A stretch of DNA of 64,000 nucleotides from NCBI GenBank assembly GCA_025194985.1, contig JAOANE010000054.1, positions 124,001 through 188,000 of the forward strand. The letters run 5' to 3'. The position numbers were made by a program, and so were the translations under genes. The DNA is from Regnicoccus frigidus (GTDB lineage: Bacteria > Cyanobacteriota > Cyanobacteriia > PCC-6307 > Cyanobiaceae). The notes under the pieces were generated by a model. The model was given only the letters and a program-made list of their open reading frames with translations. It did not search any database and had not been told where the DNA came from. How positions within the stretch are numbered: position 1 is the stretch's first letter; each line of letters opens with the position of its first letter. This document shows, one piece after another, positions 7,581 through 15,995 of this stretch.

Positions 7581-9161
7581 TTGCCTGTTCTGAAGCGCCT
7601 GATCGGGTTCTGCCTGGTCAGTGCCCTCCTCCCTGTCCTGATGGCCTGTCAGCCCAGCCGCCCGGAAGGCCGGCTTGTGGTGGCGGGTCGCAGCCGGATT
7701 GATTCGGTCGATCCTGCGGCGACCTTCAGTTTTGGGGCGATGCAATTGCTGAGCGCCCTCGGCGATCCGCTCTACGCCATCGCTGCTGATGGCCGCTTGG
7801 AGCCGCGTCTGGCCACGGCCCTGCCCCGGATGAGCACCGACCGGCTGACCGCCTGGGTGCCCCTGCGCCAGGGGGTTCTGTTCCACGACGGCACCCGCTT
7901 CGATGCCGATGCGATGGTCTTCAGCCTTGAGCGCTTCCTGGCGATCGGCAAGCTCAGTTATCTGCTCGGCGATCGGATTGCCTCGGTGCGCGCCAGCGGT
8001 CCCTATGAACTGGAACTGCGGCTGCGCCGTCCATTCACGGCCCTGCCCGAGCTGCTCAGCGCCGTCAGCCTCACACCGTTGTCGCCAACGGCCTATCGCG
8101 ACCACAGCAGGAGCTTCCTCAATGGGCGCTTCGTGGGCACCGGCCCCTACCAGCTCACCTTCTTCAACGACCAGCAGCAGCGGCTCAAGCCCTTCGACAA
8201 CTACTGGGGGCCAGCTCCCGCCAATGGCGGCATCGACATGGTCAACCTCAGCAACTCGACGGCCCTGTATGGCGCCATGCGCAGCGGCGAAGTGGATGTG
8301 CTGCTCTCCACCAGCCTTGAGGGCGACCAGCAGCGCTCCCTGCATCGCTCGGCCGCCGAAGGCCGCCTGCATGAGGGGGTGGGTCCGGCCCTGCAGATCA
8401 GCTATCTCACCTTGCTCAGCGACCAGCCGCCCCTGGATAATCCGCTGGTGCGCCGCGCCCTGGCCCTCAGCGTCGATCGCCGCTTGATCAGCGAGCGCGT
8501 CAGCCACGGCCTGCAGGCGCCGCTGCGGCAGTTGATCCCGCCCAGCCTGCCGGGTTCCGATCCCGAGACCTGGCCAAGCTTTGATCCGGCGCAGGCCCGG
8601 GCCTTGTTTCGCCAGGCGGGGTTTTGTGATGGCAAGCGCCTCAACCTGCCTCTCACCTTCCGCTCCAACATCCCCTCAGACAGGCTCTTCGCCCTCACCT
8701 GGCAGGGCCAGCTGCAGCGTGACCTGGGCGACTGCGTGACCCTGGAGATCGAGAGCATGGAGTCGACCACCGCCTACCGCCAGCTCGGTGAAGGGGCCTT
8801 TGCCTCGATCCTGCTGGAATGGATGGGCGATTTCCCCGACGCCGACAACTATCTGATCCCCCTGCTTGGCTGCGAGGAGAGCGAAGGCCAGCGCTGCCTC
8901 AAGGGGGCCAGTGCCGCCAGCGGCAGTTTCTGGACCCGCCCCGGGATGGCCGCCGACCTGCGCCGCAGCGAAAGCCTGCAGGGGGCCGAGCGGATCGCCC
9001 TGCTGCGCCAGATTCAGCGTGAAACTGCGCAGGCCTCGCCCTACATCCCGGTCTGGCTGGTGTCACCCCGGGCCTGGGCCCAGACCCGCCTGAGCACGCC
9101 GGTGTTCGATGGATCCGGGCGGGTGGTCTTCAGCCTCCTGCAGATCGAGGCCGGGACATGA
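7581..9161 (+). CDS. ABC transporter substrate-binding lipoprotein, peptide/nickel family 5
   Basis: Periplasmic substrate-binding protein of the DppA/OppA type (solute-binding family 5), 526 residues. A TTG start at 7581 gives MPVLKRLIGF, a hydrophobic core and the lipobox LMAC with the acylated cysteine at residue 23. The body contains the family features VDPAATFSFGAMQLL near the N-terminus, FHDGTRFDADAMVFSLER and FVGTGPYQL. The permease follows with a four-base ATGA overlap. The second permease and the two ATPases normally encoded with such importers are absent here. Substrate (oligopeptide, nickel or other) cannot be told from sequence. Confidence 0.9.
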   Translation: MPVLKRLIGFCLVSALLPVLMACQPSRPEGRLVVAGRSRIDSVDPAATFSFGAMQLLSALGDPLYAIAADGRLEPRLATALPRMSTDRLTAWVPLRQGVLFHDGTRFDADAMVFSLERFLAIGKLSYLLGDRIASVRASGPYELELRLRRPFTALPELLSAVSLTPLSPTAYRDHSRSFLNGRFVGTGPYQLTFFNDQQQRLKPFDNYWGPAPANGGIDMVNLSNSTALYGAMRSGEVDVLLSTSLEGDQQRSLHRSAAEGRLHEGVGPALQISYLTLLSDQPPLDNPLVRRALALSVDRRLISERVSHGLQAPLRQLIPPSLPGSDPETWPSFDPAQARALFRQAGFCDGKRLNLPLTFRSNIPSDRLFALTWQGQLQRDLGDCVTLEIESMESTTAYRQLGEGAFASILLEWMGDFPDADNYLIPLLGCEESEGQRCLKGASAASGSFWTRPGMAADLRRSESLQGAERIALLRQIQRETAQASPYIPVWLVSPRAWAQTRLSTPVFDGSGRVVFSLLQIEAGT

Positions 9162-10177
9162 GCCGTCGTCGCCATCTGCTGCGTTATCTGGCCAGCCGGG
9201 TGCTGCTGGCGCCGGTGATGCTCTGGCTGATTGCCACCCTGGTGTTCCTGTTGCTGCGGCTGGCGCCTGGTGATCCGATCGATGCCCTGCTGGGGATGCG
9301 GGCACCGGAAGCGGCCCGGGAGGCCCTGCGCGAGCAGCTCGGCCTCAACCAGCCCCTGATCGCCCAGTACGGCCAGTTTCTGCTTGGCCTGCTCCGGGGC
9401 GATCTGGGTGCCTCGCTCACCAATCAGACGCCCGTGGTTGAAGTGATCGCCAAGAGCCTGCCGGCCAGCCTGGAACTGGGGGTCTGTGCCCTGCTGCTGG
9501 CGGCGGTACTGGGCCTGGCGGTGGGCTTCAGCGGCATTGCCCGGCCGGAGGGAAAGCTGGATCTGGCCGGCCGCCTCTATGGAATCGGCACCTATGCCCT
9601 GCCGCCGTTCTGGGCGGCGATGGTGGTGCAATTGGTGTTTGCCGTCTGGCTGGGCTGGTTGCCCGTGGGAGGCCGCTTCCCGGCCAGCCTGGTGGTGCCC
9701 ACCGGCTCGGGTTTCTACCTCCTCGACAGCCTGCGGGCGGGCAATTGGCAGCAGTTCAGCGGCAGCGTCCGCCATTTGGTGCTGCCCGCAGCCACGCTCG
9801 GGGTGTTGCTCAGCGGCATCTTCGACAACGCCCTGCGCCTCAACCTGCGGCGGGCGCTGCGTTCCGATTACGTCGAAGCGGCCCGCAGCCGCGGCCTCAG
9901 TGAAACGCGGGTGGTGCTGCGCCACGCCCTGCCCAATGCCCTGTTGCCGGTGCTCACGATCACCGGCATCACCGTGGCCTCCCTGATCGGCGGGGCGCTG
10001 TTGATTGAGGTCACCTACTCCTGGCCAGGCATCGCTTTCCGCCTACAGGAGGCGATCGGCCAGCGGGATTACCCCTTGGTTCAGGGGATCGTCGTGGTGG
10101 TGGCCGGGCTGGTGGTGCTGGTGAGCGTCACGGTGGATCTGCTGGTGGCCGTGCTCGATCCCCGCATCAGTTTCTGA
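9158..10177 (+). CDS. ABC transporter permease, DppB/OppB type
   Basis: Inner-membrane permease of a peptide/nickel-type ABC importer, 339 residues with about six transmembrane helices. The N-terminus (RYLASRVLLAPVMLWLIAT) and the RLAPGDPIDALLG segment are characteristic of DppB/OppB proteins. The EAA loop that docks the ATPase is visible at SDYVEAARSRGLSETRVV followed by LRHALPNALLPVL. It overlaps the substrate-binding gene by ATGA. The 3' end overlaps the convergent DUF1400 gene by 11 bases. The DppC-like partner and the ATPases must lie elsewhere if the system works. Confidence 0.92.
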   Translation: MSRRRHLLRYLASRVLLAPVMLWLIATLVFLLLRLAPGDPIDALLGMRAPEAAREALREQLGLNQPLIAQYGQFLLGLLRGDLGASLTNQTPVVEVIAKSLPASLELGVCALLLAAVLGLAVGFSGIARPEGKLDLAGRLYGIGTYALPPFWAAMVVQLVFAVWLGWLPVGGRFPASLVVPTGSGFYLLDSLRAGNWQQFSGSVRHLVLPAATLGVLLSGIFDNALRLNLRRALRSDYVEAARSRGLSETRVVLRHALPNALLPVLTITGITVASLIGGALLIEVTYSWPGIAFRLQEAIGQRDYPLVQGIVVVVAGLVVLVSVTVDLLVAVLDPRISF

Positions 10178-11726
10178 GTCGCCGGCGCCAGAGCTCGGCG
10201 CTGCGCTGGTCGAGAACGTAGGAGCCGATGCCCTCCTGAAAACGGCGCTGCACCGGCACGCTGTTGTCGGTCTCCAGGGCGAACAGAAAGTCGGCGCTGA
10301 GGCTGAGCAACAGCTCCTGAACCTTGAAGGGTTCCTCACCCACCAGGCGATCACCGAGGCGGAGCAAGGCGTCGTCGGTTGTTTCGATCCGCACCGGTGA
10401 GAAGTGACTGGCCCCTTCCACCACCACCAGGCGGCTGCGGGGATCGCTCTGCTGCAGGAACGGCCCGAGCTGTTCGCTCACCGGCGGCGTCACCAGATCG
10501 AGGCTGCCGCCGACCATCAACACCGGCACCTTCAGGGACTCCAGGCTCCGGTCCGGCCAGAGCAGGCTGCCGAAACCGTTAATGCTCACCACCGCCGCCA
10601 GGTTGGCGGGACGCCGGGGTGGCGGCAGGGGGACCTGGGCCAGCTGGCATTGCAGCAGCCTGGAGAGATTGATCAGGGGAAGACCCTTGAGGGCCCGTTC
10701 GCAGCGCTGCTCCAGGCCCGCCGCTGGCCGTTGTCCTGCCGCCATCAGCGCGGTCAGGCCACCGAGGGAATGGCCCATCAGCACGACCGATTCGCCCAGC
10801 TCCGGCACGGTCCCCTTGGCTTCGGCGGCCAGCACCGCCTGAACATCCGCGAGTCGATCCGGGATGGTTTCAGCGCCCGGGGGCGGCCGCAGGCCATCGA
10901 GTAGCTCCCGCACCGCTGATTCATCACTGCCGGGGTGCTCCATCAGCAGCACCGGCCAGCCGCGCTGTGACAACCCTTCGGCCATCCAGCGCAATTGGGC
11001 GGCGCTGCCGCCCAGACCATGCATCAACAGCACCCAGGAACGCTGGCTTGATGGGCTGGCCCCCCAGATCTCCAGCGGCAACGGTTCACGGCGGTGGGCC
11101 ACGGCCAGGTTGATGGCCCGGGGGCGTGTTGGGCGCTGCAGGGCCGATAACCGCATCGGTGCCGTGGCCCCCTGAATAACCGGCAACGGCAGCTGCCGCA
11201 GCTGCGCCAGGGCCTTCGTCTCCTGCTCCAGTTGCCTGCGCCAGCCGGCGCCCAAGGCCAGGACGCCATCGAGGTCCAGGGTCAGCTGCTGGGTCGGTAC
11301 CGCCTGAAGCACATCCACCACCGTGACCGGCTCGGGCTTCTGCAGCAGGTCGCGCAGGGTCTTCAGCAGCAGGGCGCCGCTGCCGGGCTGATCGGTCTGC
11401 AGCAGTTCGCCGAGTTCATCGAGCACCTGGCCGCCGGCCCAGCTCTGCAGAAGCTGCAGGGCGAGGCCACGGTCTGGCAGCAGGGGGGTGCGCAGCAGGG
11501 TGACGAGGTCGCGGCGACTGCGGTCATCGAGCAGTTCGAGCCACACCCCCAGTTCGGTGCGGATGCGGCGGGGATCCTGACTCCAGGCCTGCAGCTGGCG
11601 CAGGTCGATCGGCAGGGTGAAGCCATCGATCCGCACGTTGAGCTGGGCGCTGGCCATCGCCGGGCTGCCCACCCCCACGAGCACACTGGTAAGCAGGACG
11701 GGCAGCCATCGGCAGCGGTTTGACAC
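10167..11726 (-). CDS. DUF1400 alpha/beta hydrolase, exported
   Basis: Cyanobacterial-type protein with an N-terminal DUF1400 region followed by a dienelactone-hydrolase-like alpha/beta hydrolase domain, about 519 residues. The nucleophile elbow is GHSLGG, the oxyanion region is LLMHGLGGSAAQLR, and the acid and histidine follow in LMVGGSLDLVTPP and GASHFSPV. A signal peptide precedes (cleavage near SPAMASAQ). I chose the GTG at 11726; a TTG at 11744 adds six residues but overlaps the divergent MFS gene further. Probably a periplasmic lipase or esterase; substrate unknown. The 3' end overlaps the convergent permease gene. Confidence 0.85.
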   Translation of the reverse strand: MSNRCRWLPVLLTSVLVGVGSPAMASAQLNVRIDGFTLPIDLRQLQAWSQDPRRIRTELGVWLELLDDRSRRDLVTLLRTPLLPDRGLALQLLQSWAGGQVLDELGELLQTDQPGSGALLLKTLRDLLQKPEPVTVVDVLQAVPTQQLTLDLDGVLALGAGWRRQLEQETKALAQLRQLPLPVIQGATAPMRLSALQRPTRPRAINLAVAHRREPLPLEIWGASPSSQRSWVLLMHGLGGSAAQLRWMAEGLSQRGWPVLLMEHPGSDESAVRELLDGLRPPPGAETIPDRLADVQAVLAAEAKGTVPELGESVVLMGHSLGGLTALMAAGQRPAAGLEQRCERALKGLPLINLSRLLQCQLAQVPLPPPRRPANLAAVVSINGFGSLLWPDRSLESLKVPVLMVGGSLDLVTPPVSEQLGPFLQQSDPRSRLVVVEGASHFSPVRIETTDDALLRLGDRLVGEEPFKVQELLLSLSADFLFALETDNSVPVQRRFQEGIGSYVLDQRSAELWRRRLRN

Positions 11727-12949
11727 AACCTCGAACAGGAGCAAGCCGGCCCAGCTGGTTTCTCCAGTTTCCCGCGCCGTTGCGCGAACTGAGTGTGATT
11801 CGCCTGGTGGCCAGCTTCGGGGCCGGCGGCGTGCTCTATCTCACCCCCGTGGTGTTTCACCAGGAGGCCTTCAGCGCCACGGCCGTGGGCCTGGGTCTGG
11901 CGGCGTCGGCAGCGGCGGGAACCCTGGGCCGGCTGCTGAGTGGCCTGTTGATCGACCGGGGTCTGAACACCACCAAGCCGGTGCTGCTGGCGGCGTTGTT
12001 GTCCTTGCTGGCCGACGCCCGTCTGTTGACCGCCACCGGGCTCGGCGCCTTCGTGGTCGGCCAGATGCTGCTGGGGATGTCTTTGGGCATCTACTGGCCC
12101 GCCATCGAGCTGGCCGTGCCCCTGAGCTGCCCGCCCCTGCCATCGAGCCGCGCTTATGCCCTGGTGCGCACCGCTGATGCCCTGGGGATCGCCTCAGGGG
12201 TGCTGCTCGGTGCCCTGCTGGCCAGTGGCGAGCGGCTGCGCGGCATCTACCTGGTGGACGCGGTCTGCATGGTGGTGCTGATTACCTTGTTGCTCCGTTA
12301 TCCGTTGCCATCCGCGGCAGCAAGGCCCGCCGGTGAACGGCGAATCGGCTGGAAACACTGGGTGGTGCCGCTGCTGCCGCTGCTGGGGATCACCGTGCTG
12401 ATCACCGGCATGGCGGTTCTGCTGCAGAGCGCCCTGCCGCTCGATCTGGTGCGTGGCGGCCTTGGTCGTGCGCCCCTGCCCAGCAGCACCGGTGCCCTGT
12501 TGATGGGCCTGCAGCTCAGCTTGCTGTTGTTGCTGCAGTGGCCCCTGGGTCGCTGGCTGGCCGGGCTGCCGGTGGCGTTCGGGCTCGGGCTGAGCCTGGT
12601 GGGATTCGCCTTCGGCAATGGCTTGCTGGCCCTCTCCAGCCTGGGCTGGCACAGCACGGGCGTGCTGATCGCCGCCCAGGTTCCCCTCGCGGCCGCTGAG
12701 GCGGCCTTCCTGCCCACCGCCAGCGAAGCGGTGGTGGAGGTGACGCCGGTTGTCCACCACGGCATGGCGATGGCTCTGTTCTCGCAGTGCTTCGCGATCA
12801 GTGCCCTGGTGGCGCCCCTGTTCGGGGGCTGGCTGCTCGATTCCCAGGGCCATGGCGCTGGGCTCTGGCTGCTGATGATGCTCCTCTGCCTGCTGGGTCT
12901 GCTGCTGGTGGGGCAGTTGGGGCGCTTCCACCCCCATCCCCGGCGCTGA
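11720..12949 (+). CDS. MFS transporter
   Basis: Major facilitator superfamily protein, about 409 residues and twelve hydrophobic segments. The A-motif region between helices 2 and 3 is visible as GRLLSGLLIDRG and a long charged loop near the middle (AAARPAGERRIGWKHW) separates the two six-helix bundles. Cyanobacterial homologues are generally annotated only as efflux carriers, and the substrate cannot be inferred. The TTG start at 11720 overlaps the 5' end of the divergent DUF1400 gene, so the true start may be slightly downstream, before SVIRLVASFGAGG. Membrane topology supports the call strongly; the start is uncertain. Confidence 0.85.
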   Translation: MTQPRTGASRPSWFLQFPAPLRELSVIRLVASFGAGGVLYLTPVVFHQEAFSATAVGLGLAASAAAGTLGRLLSGLLIDRGLNTTKPVLLAALLSLLADARLLTATGLGAFVVGQMLLGMSLGIYWPAIELAVPLSCPPLPSSRAYALVRTADALGIASGVLLGALLASGERLRGIYLVDAVCMVVLITLLLRYPLPSAAARPAGERRIGWKHWVVPLLPLLGITVLITGMAVLLQSALPLDLVRGGLGRAPLPSSTGALLMGLQLSLLLLLQWPLGRWLAGLPVAFGLGLSLVGFAFGNGLLALSSLGWHSTGVLIAAQVPLAAAEAAFLPTASEAVVEVTPVVHHGMAMALFSQCFAISALVAPLFGGWLLDSQGHGAGLWLLMMLLCLLGLLLVGQLGRFHPHPRR

Positions 12950-13013
12950 AGGCGTCGCGGGGTTCCCTCCACAGCACGGGTAGCTTGCTGGCGACTGTCT
13001 GAAAGAGCCTGTC

Positions 13014-13538
13014 TTGAGCCCCGTGTCTGTCACCGGTCGGTTTTGGATCATCTCCACCCATGTGGTGATCTCCCTGACCTGGGCCGTGACGGCAGCCCTG
13101 CTGGTGCTGTTGCAGCTCGGCCAGGTCCAGCGCGCCTTTGCCGCACAGGTGGTGATCGCCGATCTCTCCAAGTTCATCGATGACGTCGTGCTCATCCCCT
13201 GTGCCTCGCTGAGCCTGCTCACAGGTCTGCTGCTCTGCGCCGTGACGCCCTGGGGCTATTTCAAACACTGGTGGGTTGTGATCAAGGGTCTGCTCACGGT
13301 GTCGTTCATCGTGTTCGGCACCGTGGCGTTGGAGCCGTGGCTCAACAGCAACGCGGCCTACCTCGAAGGGCTCAACGCACCAGCCATACCTGCGGATTCG
13401 ATCTACTGGACGACCTGGTTCCAAGGGCTGGTGGCCACTGGCCTCCAGGTGCTGCTGCAGGTGGCTGTGGTGTTCATCTCGTTTCTCAAGCCCTGGGGCC
13501 GTACCCCATGGAAGCGGGTTGCGGGAGCCCAGACCTGA
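13014..13538 (+). CDS. Four-helix integral membrane protein, DUF2269-like
   Basis: 174-residue membrane protein with four hydrophobic helices: FWIISTHVVISLTWAVTAAL, then IPCASLSLLTGLLLCAVTPW, KHWWVVIKGLLTVSFIVFG and TGLQVLLQVAVVFISFLKPWG. The layout with WGYFKHWWVVIKG after helix two resembles the DUF2269 type of predicted integral membrane proteins; function unknown. The start is a TTG at 13014 with MSPVSVTGRF. It is the last gene before the GC content drops. The short C-terminus is basic and probably cytoplasmic. Confidence 0.7.
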   Translation: MSPVSVTGRFWIISTHVVISLTWAVTAALLVLLQLGQVQRAFAAQVVIADLSKFIDDVVLIPCASLSLLTGLLLCAVTPWGYFKHWWVVIKGLLTVSFIVFGTVALEPWLNSNAAYLEGLNAPAIPADSIYWTTWFQGLVATGLQVLLQVAVVFISFLKPWGRTPWKRVAGAQT

Positions 13539-13866
13539 GTGCAGAACAGAATCACTGTGGCCGGCTTGGTGGCGGCAACCAGACAATCCTTTCCAGGATC
13601 AACCAGCGCTTCCAATGCTGCCGCCTTAGGATAGAGGGAGTGATACAGGCGAATCCGTAAATCACCAAGGGCTGCAATCGCTTATGTCGCGATCGTTTAT
13701 GCTGTGATTAATCGTGTTGCAGTCGATTGTATTTTAAACGCCTGTCATTCGGCCATGTGCAGGTGCAAACAATCGGGGGTAATGATTGAATCGTGCTGAA
13801 ATTCAATTCAAAAATTGGGGACCTTGCTGTGCCAGCCTTGAGTTGTAACAACAGAACCATGCGCCA
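13539..13866. other. Non-coding AT-rich gap before the acyltransferase islet
   Basis: 328 bases with no credible gene on either strand. GC content falls well below that of the flanking genes from about 13600 on, with runs such as TTGTATTTTAAACG. Two similar decamers, ATCGCTTATG and ATCGTTTATG, lie close together around 13678-13702. The gap presumably contains the promoter for the rightward acyltransferase, but no -10/-35 pair is clear enough to mark. Confidence 0.5.
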
Positions 13867-14613
13867 ATGAGACTTGGCGGCTTGACAGCGGGGATGGGCC
13901 CGGATGCTCCCTTGCACCTTTCCAGGAGGTTGCTCGGTGCTGTTGGTACGCGGGTATCGCAGCACCACGACGAGCGAATTCCAGCTCATGGCAGGATTTT
14001 GGTTGTCAGCAACCATCGCAGTTTGCTTGATGCTCCTTTATTGATGGCAGCCATGAATCGTCCCGTGCGGTTTGCCTGTCACTACTACATGAGTCGGGTA
14101 CCCGTCTTGCGAGAGATGGTCTCGGCGATGGGAGCTTTCCCTCTTGACGCGCCTCGCAAAAGGCAAACGCAGTTCTTCCAGCAGTCCGTTGAATTGCTGC
14201 AATCAAGGCAGGTTGTTGGGGTTTTTCCCGAGGGCGCCCAGCCGATGGTTCAGGTCAAAGCGGCCAACCAGCTCAGCCCATTCCAGCGCGGTTTTGCCCA
14301 TCTGGCCTTGAGGGCGCCGGTTCAGGATTTGGCCATCCTGCCGGTTGCAATCGTTTCAACCGAAGAAGAAAGGCATAACCTCGCACCGCTCAAGCTTTTC
14401 AGCTTGTTTGATCCCACAGAACCCCTGTTCAACTGTGGAGGCTGGCATTCCGCGATCGTCTATCGCCGCGTTCAGCTTCTCTTTGGCTATCCTGTTGCTA
14501 TCAATGAGGCTCTACGGCAGCACTATCGCGGCAGACATGGTGGTTCGCTGGCTAAAGAGTTAACCCAGGCGTGCTGGGAGCAGATTGGCGGGTTGCTGCA
14601 TCAGCGCTGTTAA
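13867..14613 (+). CDS. 1-acyl-glycerol-phosphate acyltransferase-like protein (LPLAT/DGAT-like)
   Basis: Acyl-CoA/acyl-ACP acyltransferase of the LPLAT superfamily, 248 residues. The catalytic H-x4-D is NHRSLLD (H50, D55) and the glycerol/phosphate-binding motif is FPEG (120-123, VVGVFPEGAQ). Family members transfer acyl chains to glycerolipid or related alcohols. An alpha/beta hydrolase gene follows after 19 bases on the same strand. That pair resembles the two halves of plant phytyl ester synthases and the cyanobacterial acyltransferases that make acyl-plastoquinol or phytyl esters (inference). GC content and codon use are lower and looser than in adjacent core genes, suggesting transfer. 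Confidence 0.82.
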   Translation: MRLGGLTAGMGPDAPLHLSRRLLGAVGTRVSQHHDERIPAHGRILVVSNHRSLLDAPLLMAAMNRPVRFACHYYMSRVPVLREMVSAMGAFPLDAPRKRQTQFFQQSVELLQSRQVVGVFPEGAQPMVQVKAANQLSPFQRGFAHLALRAPVQDLAILPVAIVSTEEERHNLAPLKLFSLFDPTEPLFNCGGWHSAIVYRRVQLLFGYPVAINEALRQHYRGRHGGSLAKELTQACWEQIGGLLHQRC

Positions 14614-14632
14614 TCATCCATCCCCGTAACGC

Positions 14633-15475
14633 ATGTCAATCAAGACCAAAGCCCTACGACTGTTAACGTCCCAAGCCACTGATCCGAGCTTGCCCCTGTT
14701 TGTCTTTCTGCCAGGGATGGACGGTAGCGCTGAATTGTTGCGTCCCCAGTTGGCGGGATTGAAAGCTGCCTTTGATATTCGATGTTTGTCGATCCCCGCA
14801 GACGATCTAACGGGGTGGGACGGCTTGATCCAGCAGATAGCCAATTTGATCAGCAGGGAAAAGAAACGGTCTCCCTCGCGTCCCCTCTATCTTTGCGGCG
14901 AATCTTTTGGCGGTTGTTTGGCCTTGAAACTGGCTGCACATTTTCCGCGCCTATGTGATCGTCTGATCTTAATCAATCCTGCTTCTTCGGCAAGCCGCCA
15001 GCCCTGGATCGCTTGGGGCGCTTCAGTCAGTCAGCGATTGCCAAGTTCGCTTTATCGCCTCTCTAGCCTGGGCCTGCTTCCTTTTCTGATTGCGCCACAA
15101 AAAGTCTCCATCCTTAGCCAACGGAATTTGTTGGCAGCCATGCAATCAGTAAGCCCTCCCAGTGCTGCTTGGCGGTTGTCTCTTCTCAGTCAATTCAATT
15201 TAGAGGCACTGCCTCTTGAGCGTATTGAGCAGCCTGTTCTGGTTTTGGCGTCAAGAGCGGATCGGCTCCTCCCTTCCGTAGAAGAGGCGGCCAGATTAGG
15301 CCGTTATCTGCCGAATTCCCAAACCGTGCTGCTGCCGGGCAGTGGACATGCTTTTTTGCTGGAAAAAGAGAACAGATTCAGCCATATTCTGAAACCACAT
15401 AACTTCTGCGTGGATAGAAATGATTTTCAGCTCACCTCTCCAAATCTATCGGCGCGCAGTCGTGTGACGGCATGA
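14633..15475 (+). CDS. Alpha/beta hydrolase paired with acyltransferase
   Basis: 280-residue soluble alpha/beta hydrolase. The oxyanion strand is FLPGMDGS, the nucleophile elbow GESFGG with S91, the acid D210 in ASRADRLLPS and the catalytic histidine H239 in GSGHAF. FLPGMDGSAELLRPQL closely resembles the hydrolase half of plant phytyl ester synthase-type proteins. It lies 19 bases after the acyltransferase gene, so the pair likely forms an operon. AT-rich codons (TTG, TCT, AAT) distinguish it from the rest of the window. The ATGA at its stop overlaps a degenerate PIN-toxin frame. Confidence 0.8.
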   Translation: MSIKTKALRLLTSQATDPSLPLFVFLPGMDGSAELLRPQLAGLKAAFDIRCLSIPADDLTGWDGLIQQIANLISREKKRSPSRPLYLCGESFGGCLALKLAAHFPRLCDRLILINPASSASRQPWIAWGASVSQRLPSSLYRLSSLGLLPFLIAPQKVSILSQRNLLAAMQSVSPPSAAWRLSLLSQFNLEALPLERIEQPVLVLASRADRLLPSVEEAARLGRYLPNSQTVLLPGSGHAFLLEKENRFSHILKPHNFCVDRNDFQLTSPNLSARSRVTA

Positions 15476-15696
15476 TCAACGCATGGCTGGCGATGGGCAC
15501 CGCTCAAAACTGGGACTTGCGCGCCAATCTCTCTGCCTATGATGCTCTTTCCGTTTCACTGGCGGAACAATTGGAGGTCAGGCTCATCACCGCAGATCCA
15601 CGCAACGGGCGGTTCCAGGGCGAAGAAGGGCAGCCCCCGCGCCTTGTCACGAAACAATCCAGTCTCATTCGCTACAGACAGATCGGTGGCGGCTAG
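15472..15696 (+). pseudogene. Remnant of a VapC-type PIN-domain toxin
   Basis: A 74-codon frame whose middle part, WDLRANLSAYDALSVSLAEQ followed by LEVRLITADPR, matches the C-terminal third of VapC PIN nucleases: the conserved YDA aspartate and the final TAD aspartate are both visible. The N-terminal two thirds with the first catalytic acids are missing, and the tail after TADPRN does not look like VapC. No antitoxin gene is recognisable next to it. I read this as the decayed end of a toxin-antitoxin module inside the AT-rich islet. Its formal start overlaps the hydrolase stop, which is probably fortuitous. Confidence 0.6.
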
Positions 15697-15757
15697 CTGC
15701 CGATCGCGCTTATGCTTCAGCTACGGATCAGTTTTCCGCTTCGCCCGCTCCAGCTCA

Positions 15758-15937
15758 ATGCCCAAAGCCATGTCCAGCCCAGCCCGCGATCAAGCCCTTC
15801 GTGATTCGTTGCTCGTCCGTTTCACCGCTGCTTCTGCCGCCGGCAACAGCAGCATGAAAATGGCCCTGAGCCAAGAAGCCGCCTACCTGGGCATTCACCT
15901 GAACAAGATCGCCGCTTCGACGCCGGCTCTCTACTGA
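15758..15937 (+). CDS. Small hypothetical protein, possibly frameshifted (59 aa)
   Basis: Rightward ATG frame at 15758 encoding 59 residues, starting MPKAMSSPARDQALRDSLL and containing the helical segment MALSQEAAYLGIHLNKIA. Amphipathic character and codon choice look coding. At 15913 the next frame continues naturally as RFDAGSLLKIEFNGSSR up to a TAG at 15964-15966, so a one-base frameshift may have cut the original protein short. I do not recognise the family. A second in-frame ATG four codons in is an equally good start. Confidence 0.4.
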   Translation: MPKAMSSPARDQALRDSLLVRFTAASAAGNSSMKMALSQEAAYLGIHLNKIAASTPALY

Positions 15938-15995
15938 AGATCGAGTTCAACGGATCCAGCAGATAGGAGCTGGCTGAGCGGCGTACAGCCCAGGC

